Shown in pieces: positions 1-13,900 of a DNA stretch of 64,000 bases. Origin of the DNA: Owenia fusiformis. Its lineage: Eukaryota; Annelida; Polychaeta; Sabellida; Oweniidae. The first letter of the stretch is position 1; every line of letters begins with the position of its first letter. The stretch is from NCBI GenBank assembly GCA_903813345.2, contig CAIIXF020000004.1, positions 31,559,985-31,623,984 of the forward strand, read 5' to 3'. The notes beneath the pieces are model-generated. The model had not been told where the DNA came from. It did no database searches and saw only the letters and a program-made list of their open reading frames with translations. The position numbers and the translations under genes are program-made.

Positions 1-1110
1 GTTTCTAAAAGCACCTAGTCATGTGTTACTGTTCCTACTAGCTTGAACATCCTCGTCAAAAAAGTTCAAACATCAACTACAAAGGTAAAGCTAAAAGCCA
101 ATCAGGTACTTATATTCATACAGACGTAATGGAATCAAAATATCCTGGGTAACACCATGCCAGCATCTAGAATTTAGTCATTTGCATTTATATGGAATAA
201 AAACATATTGAACTATAGCCTCGTTTTCAAATACTGCAATACTCAAAGCATATCCAAAAATTAGTATCAATTTACACATGCATTTATTCATAACATAACA
301 AAAACGTAATTGTTCCTTATCTGAGTGATATTAATTAGGTAAATTTGTTTCTCGTTGCCTTTGAGGATATTAATTTATTTCTCATTTAACAATGCAATAA
401 CTGCCTTCAAATATCTACAAGTACATGTAAGTTGAAAGCCTTTATTCTTAATCTAGAGGTTCAGTCAAGAATTGCATGTATATTATGACAATATGGGCGA
501 ACCCTTACGTCACAAGAATAATTGCACATTTAAGTAGAGGTACCAATCATAGTAGTTGTAGAAATATAGATTTCATATATAGCATATTCAATAATACTGT
601 ATTGAGTTCTAATAGGTCAGTTATTTGTTGATGTAAGGTTAGTGTTCATAAAAAGGCAGCATTACATGTCTTATATTCTATTAGAGTGATATAAACCGAT
701 TGTACTATAGATAACAATAAAGCATGTCGAATAAAATATTACATATACACTTGTAGAAGTACAGGCAGATACAATTGATTGCACATTTTAGTAAGTAATA
801 CGCCGCAATATACTTTTGACATCATGTTCTAAATGAAACATATAAATGACTAGATTACCACTCGTGTAAACGACATACACTGTACTGTAGACAAAGATGC
901 AATATGGCGATTTAAAACACATACGCGACAGTTTATAACCAATAAGGCTTTTAAACCAATATGCTTTGTTTCGTGTTCTAAAAATATTGCACATTCCATG
1001 CCAAGTATTTCAGAAAATATTAAGCAAAACGTTGATATACACAGTTTTGCTTAGCTATTAAACTACGCCAAGAAAAATATAATTAAACTCGTCAGCAGTT
1101 TGTTGAGGAT
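1..1110. other. 3' flank of gene 1, no gene seen
   Basis: AT-rich DNA without a convincing exon on either strand. Open frames are short and show no recognisable domain or splice context. It lies beyond the stop codon of the minus-strand secreted-protein gene, so it may include part of its 3' UTR. I could not fix a polyadenylation site. Confidence 0.5.
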
Positions 1111-1158
1111 AAATGGAACAAGTGGTTGCTAAAGTGTTAGGAAAGAGCACCGATGCAT

Positions 1159-1262
1159 TGCAACCAAAGATGCTTATAACACGCAGAAGGCCGAAGATGC
1201 TCAAAAGAACCAATCAGATTCCTCAAAGGGTTAAGGTAGATCTTCGTCCATCTTTGGTTGCA
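1159..1262. repeat. Short inverted-repeat element (MITE-like)
   Basis: The left end TGCAACCAAAGATG is matched by its exact reverse complement at the right end, about 75 bp apart, so the segment can form a hairpin. An 85-codon open frame runs through it but has no splice or domain support. The size and end symmetry fit a small non-autonomous DNA transposon; no target-site duplication was established. Confidence 0.5.
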
Positions 1263-1730
1263 GTCTATAAATCGTTACCAAAAATGTTAGGTCTAGCTTC
1301 TCAAATCAAGTGTTTTTCTTATGCCTGCAAATGTACGTATAAATTACTGTCACGTACGGTTAAAATCTAACCATATATTTTACATACCTATTCTGACTAT
1401 GGTTACATAGTAAAACCTCATCAATATGCCACCACTACAGCTACCTCTTTGGAAATCTGTCTGATAGACGATCATGAGAAAATACTATGAGCATGTCTAA
1501 AATTAGGATTTGACCATAAGCTTATCTAAATTACGGAATGTAAACGAATATATTAATATTGCACATCTCCCGGCCTCTCATCCATGTATGGATTCTCAAT
1601 TTGAATTATTTCATCAATAAACATATACAATTTCTTATTTAAACATTAAATTATGTCGATCACAGAGATCAGATAAATTAACCACCTAGTCACATGACAA
1701 AAACGTCAGCGAACAAGGTGTCACGTGACT

Positions 1731-1934
1731 CTATGAGGAGATTCCGTAAATGAAATCTACCACGCAAGATTTCTGGCAAAGTCCAACTTTGTCTGGATTA
1801 AACTGGTGGAGGTCCTTCATCAGCATATAAAGTTTTACAGCGTCATCTCTGCACGATTCTGTTGTACAGAGTTCGTCCGCTGCTGTTAGATATCCCTCGT
1901 CACAATCCAAACTAGAACGTCCGAGACTCTCGCC
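1731..1934 (-). CDS. Exon 4 (last coding exon) of the granin/PLA2-like gene
   Basis: It follows an acceptor reading ttccag and opens in frame with GGC GAG AGT, so the cysteine of exon 3 is followed by Gly to give CYACG. It encodes residues 472-538 with cysteines at 482, 494, 499, 524 and 528, then stops with TAG. The spacing after the His motif (a further Cys-Asp-Glu about ten residues on) parallels the PLA2 fold. Protein-level periodicity and the phase match make this exon secure. Confidence 0.8.
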   Translation of the reverse strand, partial: GESLGRSSLDCDEGYLTAADELCTTESCRDDAVKLYMLMKDLHQFNPDKVGLCQKSCVVDFIYGISS

Positions 1935-4900
1935 CTGGAACATAAATTATTGCATTTCCATAAAAGTCTAACGCCACAAATCGGGTTAAATACAGCTTTA
2001 TACCAAACAATCCAACCACTATCTGAAATATTTCATATGACTTGTTATACTTATATTTCCAAAACATATATTCTAATAGAAAAAGAGGGCATGATGTATC
2101 TGATTAGCTAGTTAGTATCAGTTTTCCACAAATCAATGAAAAACTTGATCATTACTCGTCTAGCATCGAAAGTCTAGCATCACAGATTGGAAGTATAAAC
2201 AAGGCTACTTGGAATTTGTCAGAGAATTCCCAAATTACAAGGAAAAGTGCTTGCATACAGCAATATGTAAATATACACGTAATTTATTTATTTAAGATGC
2301 CTTATTTGGCCATGGTTTCTGATATAAGATTTGACGGTAAACATGTTGTAGTTTCACAAATATATTTTTGATCTGAACATTGCAAAACTTAAAACAGATC
2401 TTCATAAATATTGTTTTACGTTAAAAAAATACTCACACATGCGTAGCATACTTCGTGCCTGTTACAAAGATCCAGAGCTTCACCATCCATGCCGACCCCC
2501 ATGCTTCTAATAAACTTACAGTTGGTGATTACGTGATCAACAGCCGGGCACTGTTCCTCTGTAACATATACGTCATAGAGATGATTAAAACGTAAAGGGT
2601 TTGCCACATTATTTACGTTTATCCATATCTTGATGACACGGATTGTATTATACATAATGTAACAAAACATGCTAACCAAACACCATATTGGTCTTTATGT
2701 GAGGAGTTGATTCCTGTATATTAGGCTAAAAATAATTGACATTTTTTTATTTACACAGAAAAGATTTATGAGGAGTCCATCAAAAGGCTATTACAAAAGA
2801 TAATAAGTAGCAATTTTGCGTCGCCTTAAATGTTGCTAATCTGATACTGACAAAATTAATGTATATAAGTGTCAAGTTTTATCCCTAGAACATATTGTCG
2901 CCAAAGTATTATTTTGTCAGCCTTAATTCGACCTACTTCGCTAGAAATAGACACTAAGGAAAACATATTCTTTTTCATATGAATGCTCATCTCTCTTGTT
3001 GGCCCAGACCAGCAGTTTTTCTCTCGTAAAAGATTTGCCAATTGAATTTAATTATGCTTTCAGCTATCCGTTGTATCTCTGATAATACATTAGTTTGATC
3101 GTATGCTAGCTTAAACTCTCGCCCTCCAAACTCGTGCTTAAACAAAACATACACTTACATTTGGTACACAAGTTGTTTTATAATATATCGGTTGTGTTTA
3201 ACCTTTTAAAAAGTCTTGCTCTTAAATCCTTATATTAATAAGATGTTGTTGAAGGATTTAGCATGAAATGAAGAACTGTTCTGATTGTACAGAGACATAT
3301 ATAGACATAAAAACATGTTAAACACGTCAGTGGTGTCAGCGAGCTGAAATGTACCTTGGTGTGCTGGTCTTGGATTGTGATATTGGGTCATGACTGGTAG
3401 GCGAAAAGGGGTATTAGAAACTCTTTCTTTTCACGTTAGATCATGAAGGGGGCAGAGGTAGCCAAGAGACATATTGATCGATTTGGAATGTAAAAAGGAT
3501 GAATACTAACCTTTAAATTCACCAAATTCCCCCTCTGGATCTCTCCTCAAAAGCTCATCAATAGCTCCAGCTATTTCCGATTCTTCGTCATTCATCCTTT
3601 GTTCATTCTCATATCCTGAAATGAGGTATAAAATCAAAAATAGGAACTGATAACGACTACTAAAATATATTTTACGAATCTAAGCACAAAACTTGGATTT
3701 CATTAACAGACACTTCGTAAAGTTAAGAATTCTAAGAGTCAATTGTTCTCTAACTATGACGTAATTGTATACGTTGAAATAAGTGATATAGGCTTCTCTT
3801 TCTGTTAACAAGACCCCCTGGTGGTCAAAGGAGACATATAAACGCTTTATTGTTTCATAAAACTGAACAAAACGAACTGATGTATCAATTATTTTATCGT
3901 TCAAATATGATATAAACAAAATGATCAGCCACGTCAGTCACCCCTTAGTAGCTTTATAATATAGGCTTTCATTATCTTACCAAGATACTCACTTTTTGAT
4001 CACAGAGCAAATAACAATATTTGTTTAAGTAAGTAAATCCTGTTTTTGAATATTGACTACTCTGTTCAACTTATTATTAAAAAGAAGCCTCTTACAATGT
4101 ACGGTAAAATAAATTTGACAGTTGACCTCTGGAAAAGTCAACAGTTGTATATTTTACCTCGTTTTGGTTTTCTCAAGGCTGTCTCTAGTTCTTCCCGTCC
4201 ATACAGTCGCATTAGTTGCCGAAGGAATGGGTTTAGTTGGTACTCTGAAAGCAGAAGACAGCAAAGTGTAATCTAAATGCACATACAGGACAGCATTAGT
4301 TGACAAAGGAATGGGTTTAGTTGGTACTCTGAAAGCAGAAGACAGCAAAGTGTAATCTAAATGCACATACAGGACAGCATTAGTTAACGAATGGATGGCT
4401 TTAGTTGGTACTCTGAAAGCAGAAGACAGCCAAGTGTAATCTAAATGCACATACAGGACAGCATTAGTTAACGAAGGGATGGGTTTAGTTGGTACTCTGA
4501 AAGCAGAAGACAGCCAAGTGTAATCTAAATGCACATACAGGACAGCATTAGTTAACGAAGGGATGGGTTTAGTTGACACTCTGAAAGTACAAGACAGCCA
4601 AGTGTAATCTAAATACACATACAGGACAGCATTAGTTGACTAAGGAATGGGTTTAGTTGGTACTCTGAAAGCAGAAGACAGCAAAGTGTAATCTAAATAC
4701 ACATACAGGATAGAATTAGTTGACGAAGGGATGGGTTTAGTTGGTACTCTGAAAGCAGAAGACAGCCAAGTGTAATCTAAATGCACATACAGGACAGCAT
4801 TAGTTAACGAAGGGATGGGTTTAGTTGGTACTCTGAAAGCAGAAGAGAGCCAAGTGTAATCTAAATGTACATACAGGACAGCATTAGTTAACGAAGGGAT

Positions 4901-7900
4901 GGGTTAAATTGACACTCTGAAAGTACAAGACAGCCAAGTGTAATCTAAATGCACATACAGGACAGCATTAGTTGACGAAGGAATGGGTTTAGTTGACACT
5001 CTGAAAGTACAAGACAGCCAAGTGTAATCTAAATGCACATACAGGACAGCATTAGTTGACGAAGGAATGGGTTTAGTTGGCCCTCTGAAAGCAGAAGACA
5101 GCAAAGTGTAATCTAAATGCACATACAGGTCAGCATTAGTTGACGAAGGGATGGGTTTAGTTGACACTCTGAAAGTACAAGACAGCCAAGTGTAATCTAA
5201 ATGCACCTGAGATAAATATATTACCTTTTATACCAATCTACTTCCCAAAAATAGTAATATTGAGATTTGACAAAATTGAAAATTGAGGACAAAGGCTACC
5301 AATCCATGAATTTATCGGTTAAATTCTATTGGCGTATTGTCCAACATCCCTCAAGAAATGTTTCAAAAATAAAGCTCTCCCAATTCGTAAAAACACACTG
5401 CGTGGTCCTTTGAAGTATATCTTTGTGCATATTTAGTTATTTACCGACCACTGGGATAAGTTGCTTAGAGATTGTAGTTATTTTCCAAAATAACACGTGA
5501 TCGCCGTGTGGAAGTTGTGACCAGGAAAATCAAATCAGCCACAATGACCTCATAACAGGGTGTAAGGTTAGCTATTCAGCATACTGTAGGTCAATATCTG
5601 TACAATATTCTTCCTTTGTATCTAATCTATACAACTTATTTAATTGTACTGGGTATGTGATATTTTGTATCGCATGTCACTCGATTTCAGTTTTGTTCTT
5701 CTTGAGTAGAAAATCGGTTTTATTCTTGAATCTTCGTTTTCTATTATTCAATGACATTTCATGATCTATAGTACCGGCGTAAAGACGTTTGTAGTTTAAT
5801 TAATCAGAGTTGAGTGTTACTTTGGAATAGACTCACGTTATTCATGTGTATTAATTCGAGAGTGACATTTCCATCGTTTTAACAATGTATGTTATATAAA
5901 AGAACACGCCTATTATCAAGTTGCTGTCGAGCAATGACACCTAGAAAATTGATTTTATGAAAATATTATACTTCCCAAGTAAAAACCAACTTATTGACAG
6001 GACCCAGAAATAACGCCCAGGCCTAAAATGTCATAAACGACGTCACAAAGAACATAAATAAAACAGTCATATGATTGGGAAGTACACATTTGTCTTCGAA
6101 TATATTTTGTCAGCACAATCGCAATTCCGTCTATTTTCTGCGAAAGTTGTATTGTCACCACCACAAAGACCCATTGTTGTAGTCGTCATCTAATTCTGAA
6201 AACTGCAGATGGCGAGTGGCGTCAAACGAGTGTGACAAATGACAGGTGGTGGCATTTTGAATGGCACTACCTCAGGCCCGTAGCCAGAGGGGGAGCTGGG
6301 GGAGCGGAAGCTCCCCCCCCCTGGTCAGAAATTCTTTCAAAATCATGCAGTTTTTCACCATTCTGAAAAATTTTCGCATTATTTTTAGCCAAAATTGTGA
6401 AAAAGCTCCCCCCCCTGGAAAAAAGCTCCCCCTCCTGGTAAAAGCCGGCTACGGGCAAGCTACCTTGTTAACTATATTGTGCCAAACATGGTAATGTTTT
6501 GAATTCATAATCGAATCACAGCAAAATTACATTAATTACAAATATGAGTATGATTGATGATAAACCGATAGAGCCAAATGGTAAAATTGAAATAAAACAA
6601 TCAAACAACCCCCTCCCCCCCGAAAGTCATACAAACCATACTTAACAATTTCACAGTAATCGTATAGAAGATGTGTATACACTGTCCTTTATAAGACTGG
6701 CAACTGGAAGTTTACATTCGATTGTAGATCAAATTTTAACTCTGTTCTTTAATTCAGGAGTGCAGAAATGTATGGCAGATAAGATGAGTATTTTTTTTAA
6801 TTCTCCAAACACTAAGTAGACTTTAAAAAGTGATTCAAATTGGGACTTCCGGTCGCCAAACTTATGGAAGGAGTATGTAAAAATCAATAAATGACCATGA
6901 ATAGAGAAATTCGTCTAGGTTCCAAGCAAAATTAGTTTTAATGGATAATTCAGTCTCAGTGCTTTTCTAATTAACGTTAAAGCCAGTAAGCCGTTCAGCT
7001 TCTATTGTTTCGTGGCTATAATCAAACCCCTTACAAAATATACGCATGCTAACTATTGCCTACATGGTTGTTCCAAAATTACCCAAGTCAGATATTTTCC
7101 CTTTCTTATTTAAGGTTTTACGATTCACTTTCATTGTAATATGTCATCTAGAACCCCAAATGCCCGGCTGTCCATTTTATTAGAAAATATTTACTAAGTA
7201 GTAGAATATAATCGCATGTAGAGCCTTAAAAGTCCTTATGCTACCTTTATTGCTTGTAATAACGAATTCCTTGATGCGATCGATTATCTTTAGCTCGAAA
7301 GTCATCGTGTCTTTTGAAAATAGGTCTATGCGTATGGGAAAACTAGAAAGCAGCTGTCCATAGAGGGTAGAAGGGAAAGATGCTCAATCTGAGGGACTCC
7401 ATAATCTCCAAGAAAAGTTTGTCAACATCGACTCCCCAAGTGCCCCAAGTGGAATACCTATAAAAGGTACTTTGTTTGGCGATTTGGAAATTCAGCTTTA
7501 TCACAAATGTTTGACTTAATGTAATGTACATGTATTTGAAGATGCCCCAAACTTCCTATTTTGAAAGTACTTATATCGATAAATCGCTCCCTTATTCAGG
7601 CATTCATGTTTACCATCTCATTGAGGATGATATGGGTCTCAGAATATTCGCTATAGTACCATAAAAAAATCAAAGGGGCTTAAGGCGATGGTATCCCGAT
7701 GTTAAGTCATTTAATCAATGGTGCATATCCCCATGTTAAGTCAATGTTGCCTTTCTGAAATCCTCATTTTCTCAAAAAAACTCCAAGTTGATCGAATTCC
7801 AACAAATACATTTATGTTGGATAGTATTGCTAGAATCCAATTTCAATCGTAAGAATAGGGGTTCTTAAACAGGACGTTGGTCTTGATTTTTTGGAACTTT

Positions 7901-10900
7901 TTGTTGGCTCTAAAACGAAATGGATTAGTTGTTAGGATGGTTGGCATACATCTCATTGAAATGTCATACCATATCGATCTATGGCCACAGGCATGTGTGC
8001 AAGGGAAAGGATGGATGCGGAAATGTCAACATGAAAAAACTATAGCCAAGCATTGCTGCATTGTTAACGTTAAAAGGCCCCTTTCTGTTTTGAATAACCT
8101 TTTTAATTTCATTGAATGATATCCTATCATCGAAACGCGACTACAAAAGCAAATACAATATAGAACAATGGTGTACTATGTCCCTATTGCCAAAACTAAT
8201 ATATTGTTTGACATTTTGCAAGGTTTATGCCTAGAAGACAAATGAAACCTAATTTAACATCTGCCCTATTCTGGCCTGGGAACGGTTAGCCAAATCACTT
8301 ATCCCTGGAATGCTAAATCTCACATAAAATATCAGGGTTGTTTAATTCCAAACATTCTCTCAAAGCAATAATCCCTTTCAGAAACCCTCTGCGGACGGCA
8401 GCTCAAACTGTACCATATAAATGCGAAGACCATAGGTCACACAGCGTATACATTTAAAGTGCTGTTATGAAGAAATAATTCTACCACGGAATTTGTTACT
8501 GTAACGACCCTTGGGCACGCTCGTCGGTGTACCGAGCCAGATACTAGACTCGAAAGAGAATGTGCTAAATCCAATGCCCCATACGGGAATCGAACCCAGG
8601 ACGTTCCGCTCTCAGAGTCAGACGCTCTACCCTTGAGCCATAAAGGGTAGCCAATACAGCTGAGACTGTAGTATTTACTGGCTTTCGAAGGTCATTACAT
8701 TACGATCTTATCAAAACCAATACTGCGATATTTGCATTACATCAGGGCCACTCGAAGAAAAATATGCAATGCAATGTTGTCAGGAATTGTTGTTGATTAC
8801 AAAATAGTAATTCCATGAAAACCCCTTTTAATGTTTGAACTTCTGGGAATCCGGGCTTTTCTTCTGATCATTAAAGTTCATGCGATATTTGACTTGCGAG
8901 AAGAAAAGTGCTTCATTTTATACATGATGGATTTTTGAAATGCCAATTTTGTTATATTCATTATGTTTTGTCTAGCCTTGATTCTTGCTATTTGGTAGTC
9001 ATTATTTTAAATACAAAATTTCAACAGAGCTAGGCATTCTATACAAAATTCAGGCCAATCAGAAAGCACTATAGTCATGCTATATTTTTGACAGTTCTTG
9101 TTTGAACAAAATAAAACCATAAAAAGGGAAACATTGACATTGTATCATAATGATAGGTCATTCATGTTAATGTTTACCCGAGGTTATCATTAACTTGTTC
9201 ATTGTCTTCTTCAAGAGGTCCCTTATCTCTTTCTTATGCCCCTATTATTGTAATTTTTCAGTTAATGTTTCACAGTTGCCTTTGGTTGTATCAAAATGAG
9301 GATTTTCGTCTCTTTAAACACGATAAAACATGACATCCTTTTAGCCATGGGATACCATGGAATGGGTTAGATTTAATGAGCCCAGATTTTAGGTAATTTG
9401 AGATATTTCATCTTAGCTTATTTTACACCTAATTAGGGGTCAGGAAATCTGTTAGAAATATATCGCCTGTGTGATGATGCTATAAGAGCATGTTTCAAGC
9501 GAAACAGATATACGTGCATTTCTTCCTCTCTTACGGAGTTTCCAGCTCATAGATTGAACATTGAACGCAGGATATCCCTTAATCTCGGAGAGTTTCGTTC
9601 AATGTATTCTTTCGAGATCGCACTGAACGAAATCACAAATACCAATATGCAACGACGCGGAGTGTTACAAATTGCATACAAGTATTAAACTGCTAGTATC
9701 TTATTACTCATGGTATCCAGGGTAACCCAGGCTCATCCAGGTGGATGTGATATTTGTCTACACTAGAAATGGATGACGGCTAATTACCTTCGATAGAATT
9801 CCCGTGCCTTGGTGGTATTTACCCCTTGAAAAGTCCCAAAACCTTTAGATTATATTGGTCACTATTCTTGTTATGGTTAAATTCTATGCTTTCTGATAAA
9901 CGTATTATGAAGTCATTATGATTATTCAAGAATTGCATTATAAAGAAAGGTTGAACAATCATTGAATTGGCATTTGCTTCACGTAATCATATACTCAGTT
10001 ATATTATAATATTATATTAAAATATACTTAATTCGTTTCGGAGTTTCGGCAAGTTTGATCACTTTCATAACATACCAAAATTCCCCCTCCTATAGACGAG
10101 CTCACGATTGGAAATGTATAATGTATACATGTACTTTCATATAATTTCTGAATGAAGATGAAAATGGTTTCTTGTTTCATTATGTGTTTGATCATTGCAT
10201 TGGATATTGTTTTTTTTGGTCATTTCCTTTAGTTCTTTCATACTTGTGCCTACATATGAACCTAGTTTAGTTCTTTCATACGTGTGCCTACATATGAACC
10301 TAGTTTAGTTCTTTCATACTTGTGCCTACACATAAACCTAGTTTAGTTCTTTCATACTTGTGCCTACATATGAACCTAGTTTAGTTCTTTCATACTTGTG
10401 CCTACATATGAACCTAGTTTAGTTCTTTCATACTTGTGCCTCCATATGAACCTACTTTAGTTCTTTCATACTTGTGTCTACATATAAACCTAGTTTAGTT
10501 CTTTCATACTTGTGCCTCCATATGAACCTACTTTAGTTCTTTCATACTTGTGCCTACATAATAACCTACTTTAGTTCTGTCATTTATGTCCTCTTAAATG
10601 TTCGTTTTGTATATTTTTCATACTTTTTTGTCCCTTCATCTTTGCCCACACATTCAGCCTGCTTAGTTCTGTCATTCATGAGCTCAATTTGTTAGGATAA
10701 AATAAATTAATAACGTATCTGTGTCATTTACTCATGTTCGAAATACTGATTTATTGATTTTTAATGTGTTTGTATTCCTCAAATAATCAACTGCTTAGAA
10801 ATATATAATTATGAAGGGGTAACAAGAACCAAGATAATTTGTGAGGTCAATATGATAAAACTCAAAATCATATTAGAATAAGTTATTTTTATTGCCCTGT

Positions 10901-13900
10901 AACATATGCGTTATTAACGCATATGTTACAGGGCAATAAAAATACAATATCATTAGGGAATTCAAAACACTATAGCAATTGATGCAGACGACAGACGTAT
11001 TTTGATTTTTTGCAGACGTATTTTTGATTTTCTGCACATCAAATTAGATATATTAGTTGTCAGTATTTTCTGAAATGAGTGCAATCGGACCAAGACAGTC
11101 ATATCTTCTATAGTGCTAATTGCTGCATTAATTGGCATAGCCCTGTCATTTTTGCAATGAAAAAATGTTGCCCTTGTACTGTCCAATATGCAATGTACTA
11201 ATGTGATTTGATAATAAGTGTTGCCAAATTTGTACTCTTAAATATGGAATATATATACGGGGGTTGTCCCAGAAGTAATGGACAACCCTTGTATATATAT
11301 AAAAAAAAAACACTGTCTGAATTTAGAAAACATGAATAACGTGGAACATAAATTAATGTTTATATTTAATTCAGAGGGAATAATATTAAATATACTCGCA
11401 AAATGTGTATCAAATATTTTTATCGAGAGAAAAAAAAAACACGAAATGCATCCAATAAAATCTTGCAATTATCAAGTGCCCTTTGATTAGTTAATATAAT
11501 ATATAGATGATTAGTTAAGCCTTTTAATTTTTTCTAACTTTGCCCAAATGTGGGATACAAGTATAATAAAGCTCATAATAATATATATATTTGCGATATA
11601 CAACATATTATGCGTAAATGCGTAGATGAACCAATATCACAGGAATGTCAGCCTTTGTAGATTTTCTGAATAACAGTATTTCATTGGAAACTTATTTAAA
11701 GAGAACTTTTTGTACAGAGCAATTACCATCCGGGACCCGAGAACAAGATTCAACTGTTTAGAATATTATTTACGTATTGCTTATAAACGTGAGCTACATA
11801 ATTTTTAACTATATTTTTTAATTACTCTTGGCATGAAAAAGATTTGGAAATGACGGATATTGAAAAGAAAGGTGGATTTTGAAATATCTTATGACTAAAT
11901 TCCCGGCATCAGTTTTAAATAGTCTGATGATTTTCTACTAATATTGACATTCGATAGGCATGTGATAATTGGTCATAAATAGTTAATGTTGATTTCTGCT
12001 GTGGTGTGGCACGCTTACCATATGCCGATGTTAGACTACACCCCCGCTGATTGTTTGGTATCCCCGACTCTTCATTCTGTTAACTGTTTATAATTTCTTT
12101 TCATCAATTACATCTGGTCGGGAACTTATGTTTATAAACACAATTGGGATTAAATATATTATTCAATTCGGGAGTTTGTTTTGCATAATTTTTAGAGAAC
12201 TGTCATAAACCAAAATAGATAATCAAAAGCCATTTTAATTCTACGTTTACTTTGTACAATGTCAGTGCCAGTCAAATGTCTAATTGGACATGTGAGAAGT
12301 CCATATGGAAACACAGACATCCTTGAACTGTTTACTGACAACACTATTCCATAAAATATTCATGTAGAGAATTATTATGACACGGGTAGTCTGGTATCTT
12401 CGATCCCACATATATAGACAAAATATAGCCAAAATCGTCGTCTACGTAAGAACTATCACACTTTTGGACATAATGAGCTGCGCAATAAATGATGACGTAA
12501 TCAAATGTTTCATAAGTTATACGGGAAAATAAAATTCCATAAGTGAGTTGTGAAATCTCTCTATTAAAGGCCCACTTTGCGTATTTTCAACGTGTCTTGG
12601 CAAAATAAAGACTGACATTTGAACTTCATAGTATGTACAATGTTTTGATAAGAACCTTATCTTTCATTTGACACCAACAACAGCCCAAACGAACCACATC
12701 AAAGCTTACAATAAATTATCAAAAAATAGTTTCGATCTGTCAAGCTTTATATAGCAAGTTTCTATCAATGTCATTGAAAGAAAGCAAATTCTTTTATATT
12801 ACATTGATATTTATAAAGGTGTCGCCATCTTTTAAATCAACAGTTATAAAAAACATGCACTATGTTAAACATGTGCATACATGTCTAATGATATCTGAAC
12901 TTCAAATGTTTTTTTCTATGTGAGATATTTTTTCAATATCAAAGCAAATCAAACTTTGGGTCATATTTGAGCGAGTGTGTGAGTAATACGTTTCAATGAT
13001 AATTTTTTTCTTTTAGATTAAGCATAGTAGGGCTTTAATGATTAATAATGACTGCTGTGTCCTTGTAAGGATTGATGTTGGTGACAGAGATTTCCAATAT
13101 ACAGTACAAACCTTGTTTGGCTTACTTGTTCAGCATAGGCTATCGATATTCCAATTTGACTTTGATACCTCGTAAACAACATATTTAGCGTATTAATTTT
13201 TGATATATTGCCTCTACCCACTAGGTATTATGATAAGACACTCCCCAAAAAAGATTTTGTAATCCTGAAATTATTACTTTCCATTGTATTGCATGTTAAA
13301 TCACGTTCGTGTTTCAAAATTTGATTCCTAAATTATAAATAGGGCGAAAGTGACATTGATACATATATCAAAAATCTCAAACAGAAAAAACGATATCACT
13401 CTTTTCGGAAAAATGTACTTGAGGAAAAACTGCGATTTATGCACATATTTTCCAAATATTTAAACTCTCTGTGGAACCAACTGTATATGTATGATTCAAA
13501 TACATTGAAAAAGCTTTTAACATGACTTAATTGTGAATGAATATTAGTTCCTTTTGAACTATGTATAGAGGTGTTTGTATGATTATACCTAGCTATGCAA
13601 GATCGTCTGTTCTTGATTCGCTTTAATATTTTTCATTACGTTATCTAAGCGAATCAAGAACTGACGATCGACCAAAAATGGTTTATCATGTTGTGTTATG
13701 CCCTTTATCATCTTTTTATGACAAAACTGAGTAAAACTTGGTGAAAAAAGCTCGAGAAAAGCTTTGAGCTAATCTGTCTGGGTTTAGATCAAAGTACACT
13801 CTCTAATACATCCCCTGTTCCAATAATGAATGGAAACCTAGAGTAGTGTTGACTGGAGACCAGAATAATCGATGGTTATTAAACAAGAGGGTATATATTA

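Noticed and set aside
4154-5206. 100- and 154-codon minus-strand frames with a 28-residue period
   Set aside because: They follow the 84-bp (3n) minisatellite inside intron 1 of gene 1 and have no other support.
8575-8653. Functional tRNA gene on the minus strand
   Set aside because: The A and B boxes are good, but the anticodon stem does not pair and a SINE-like body follows.
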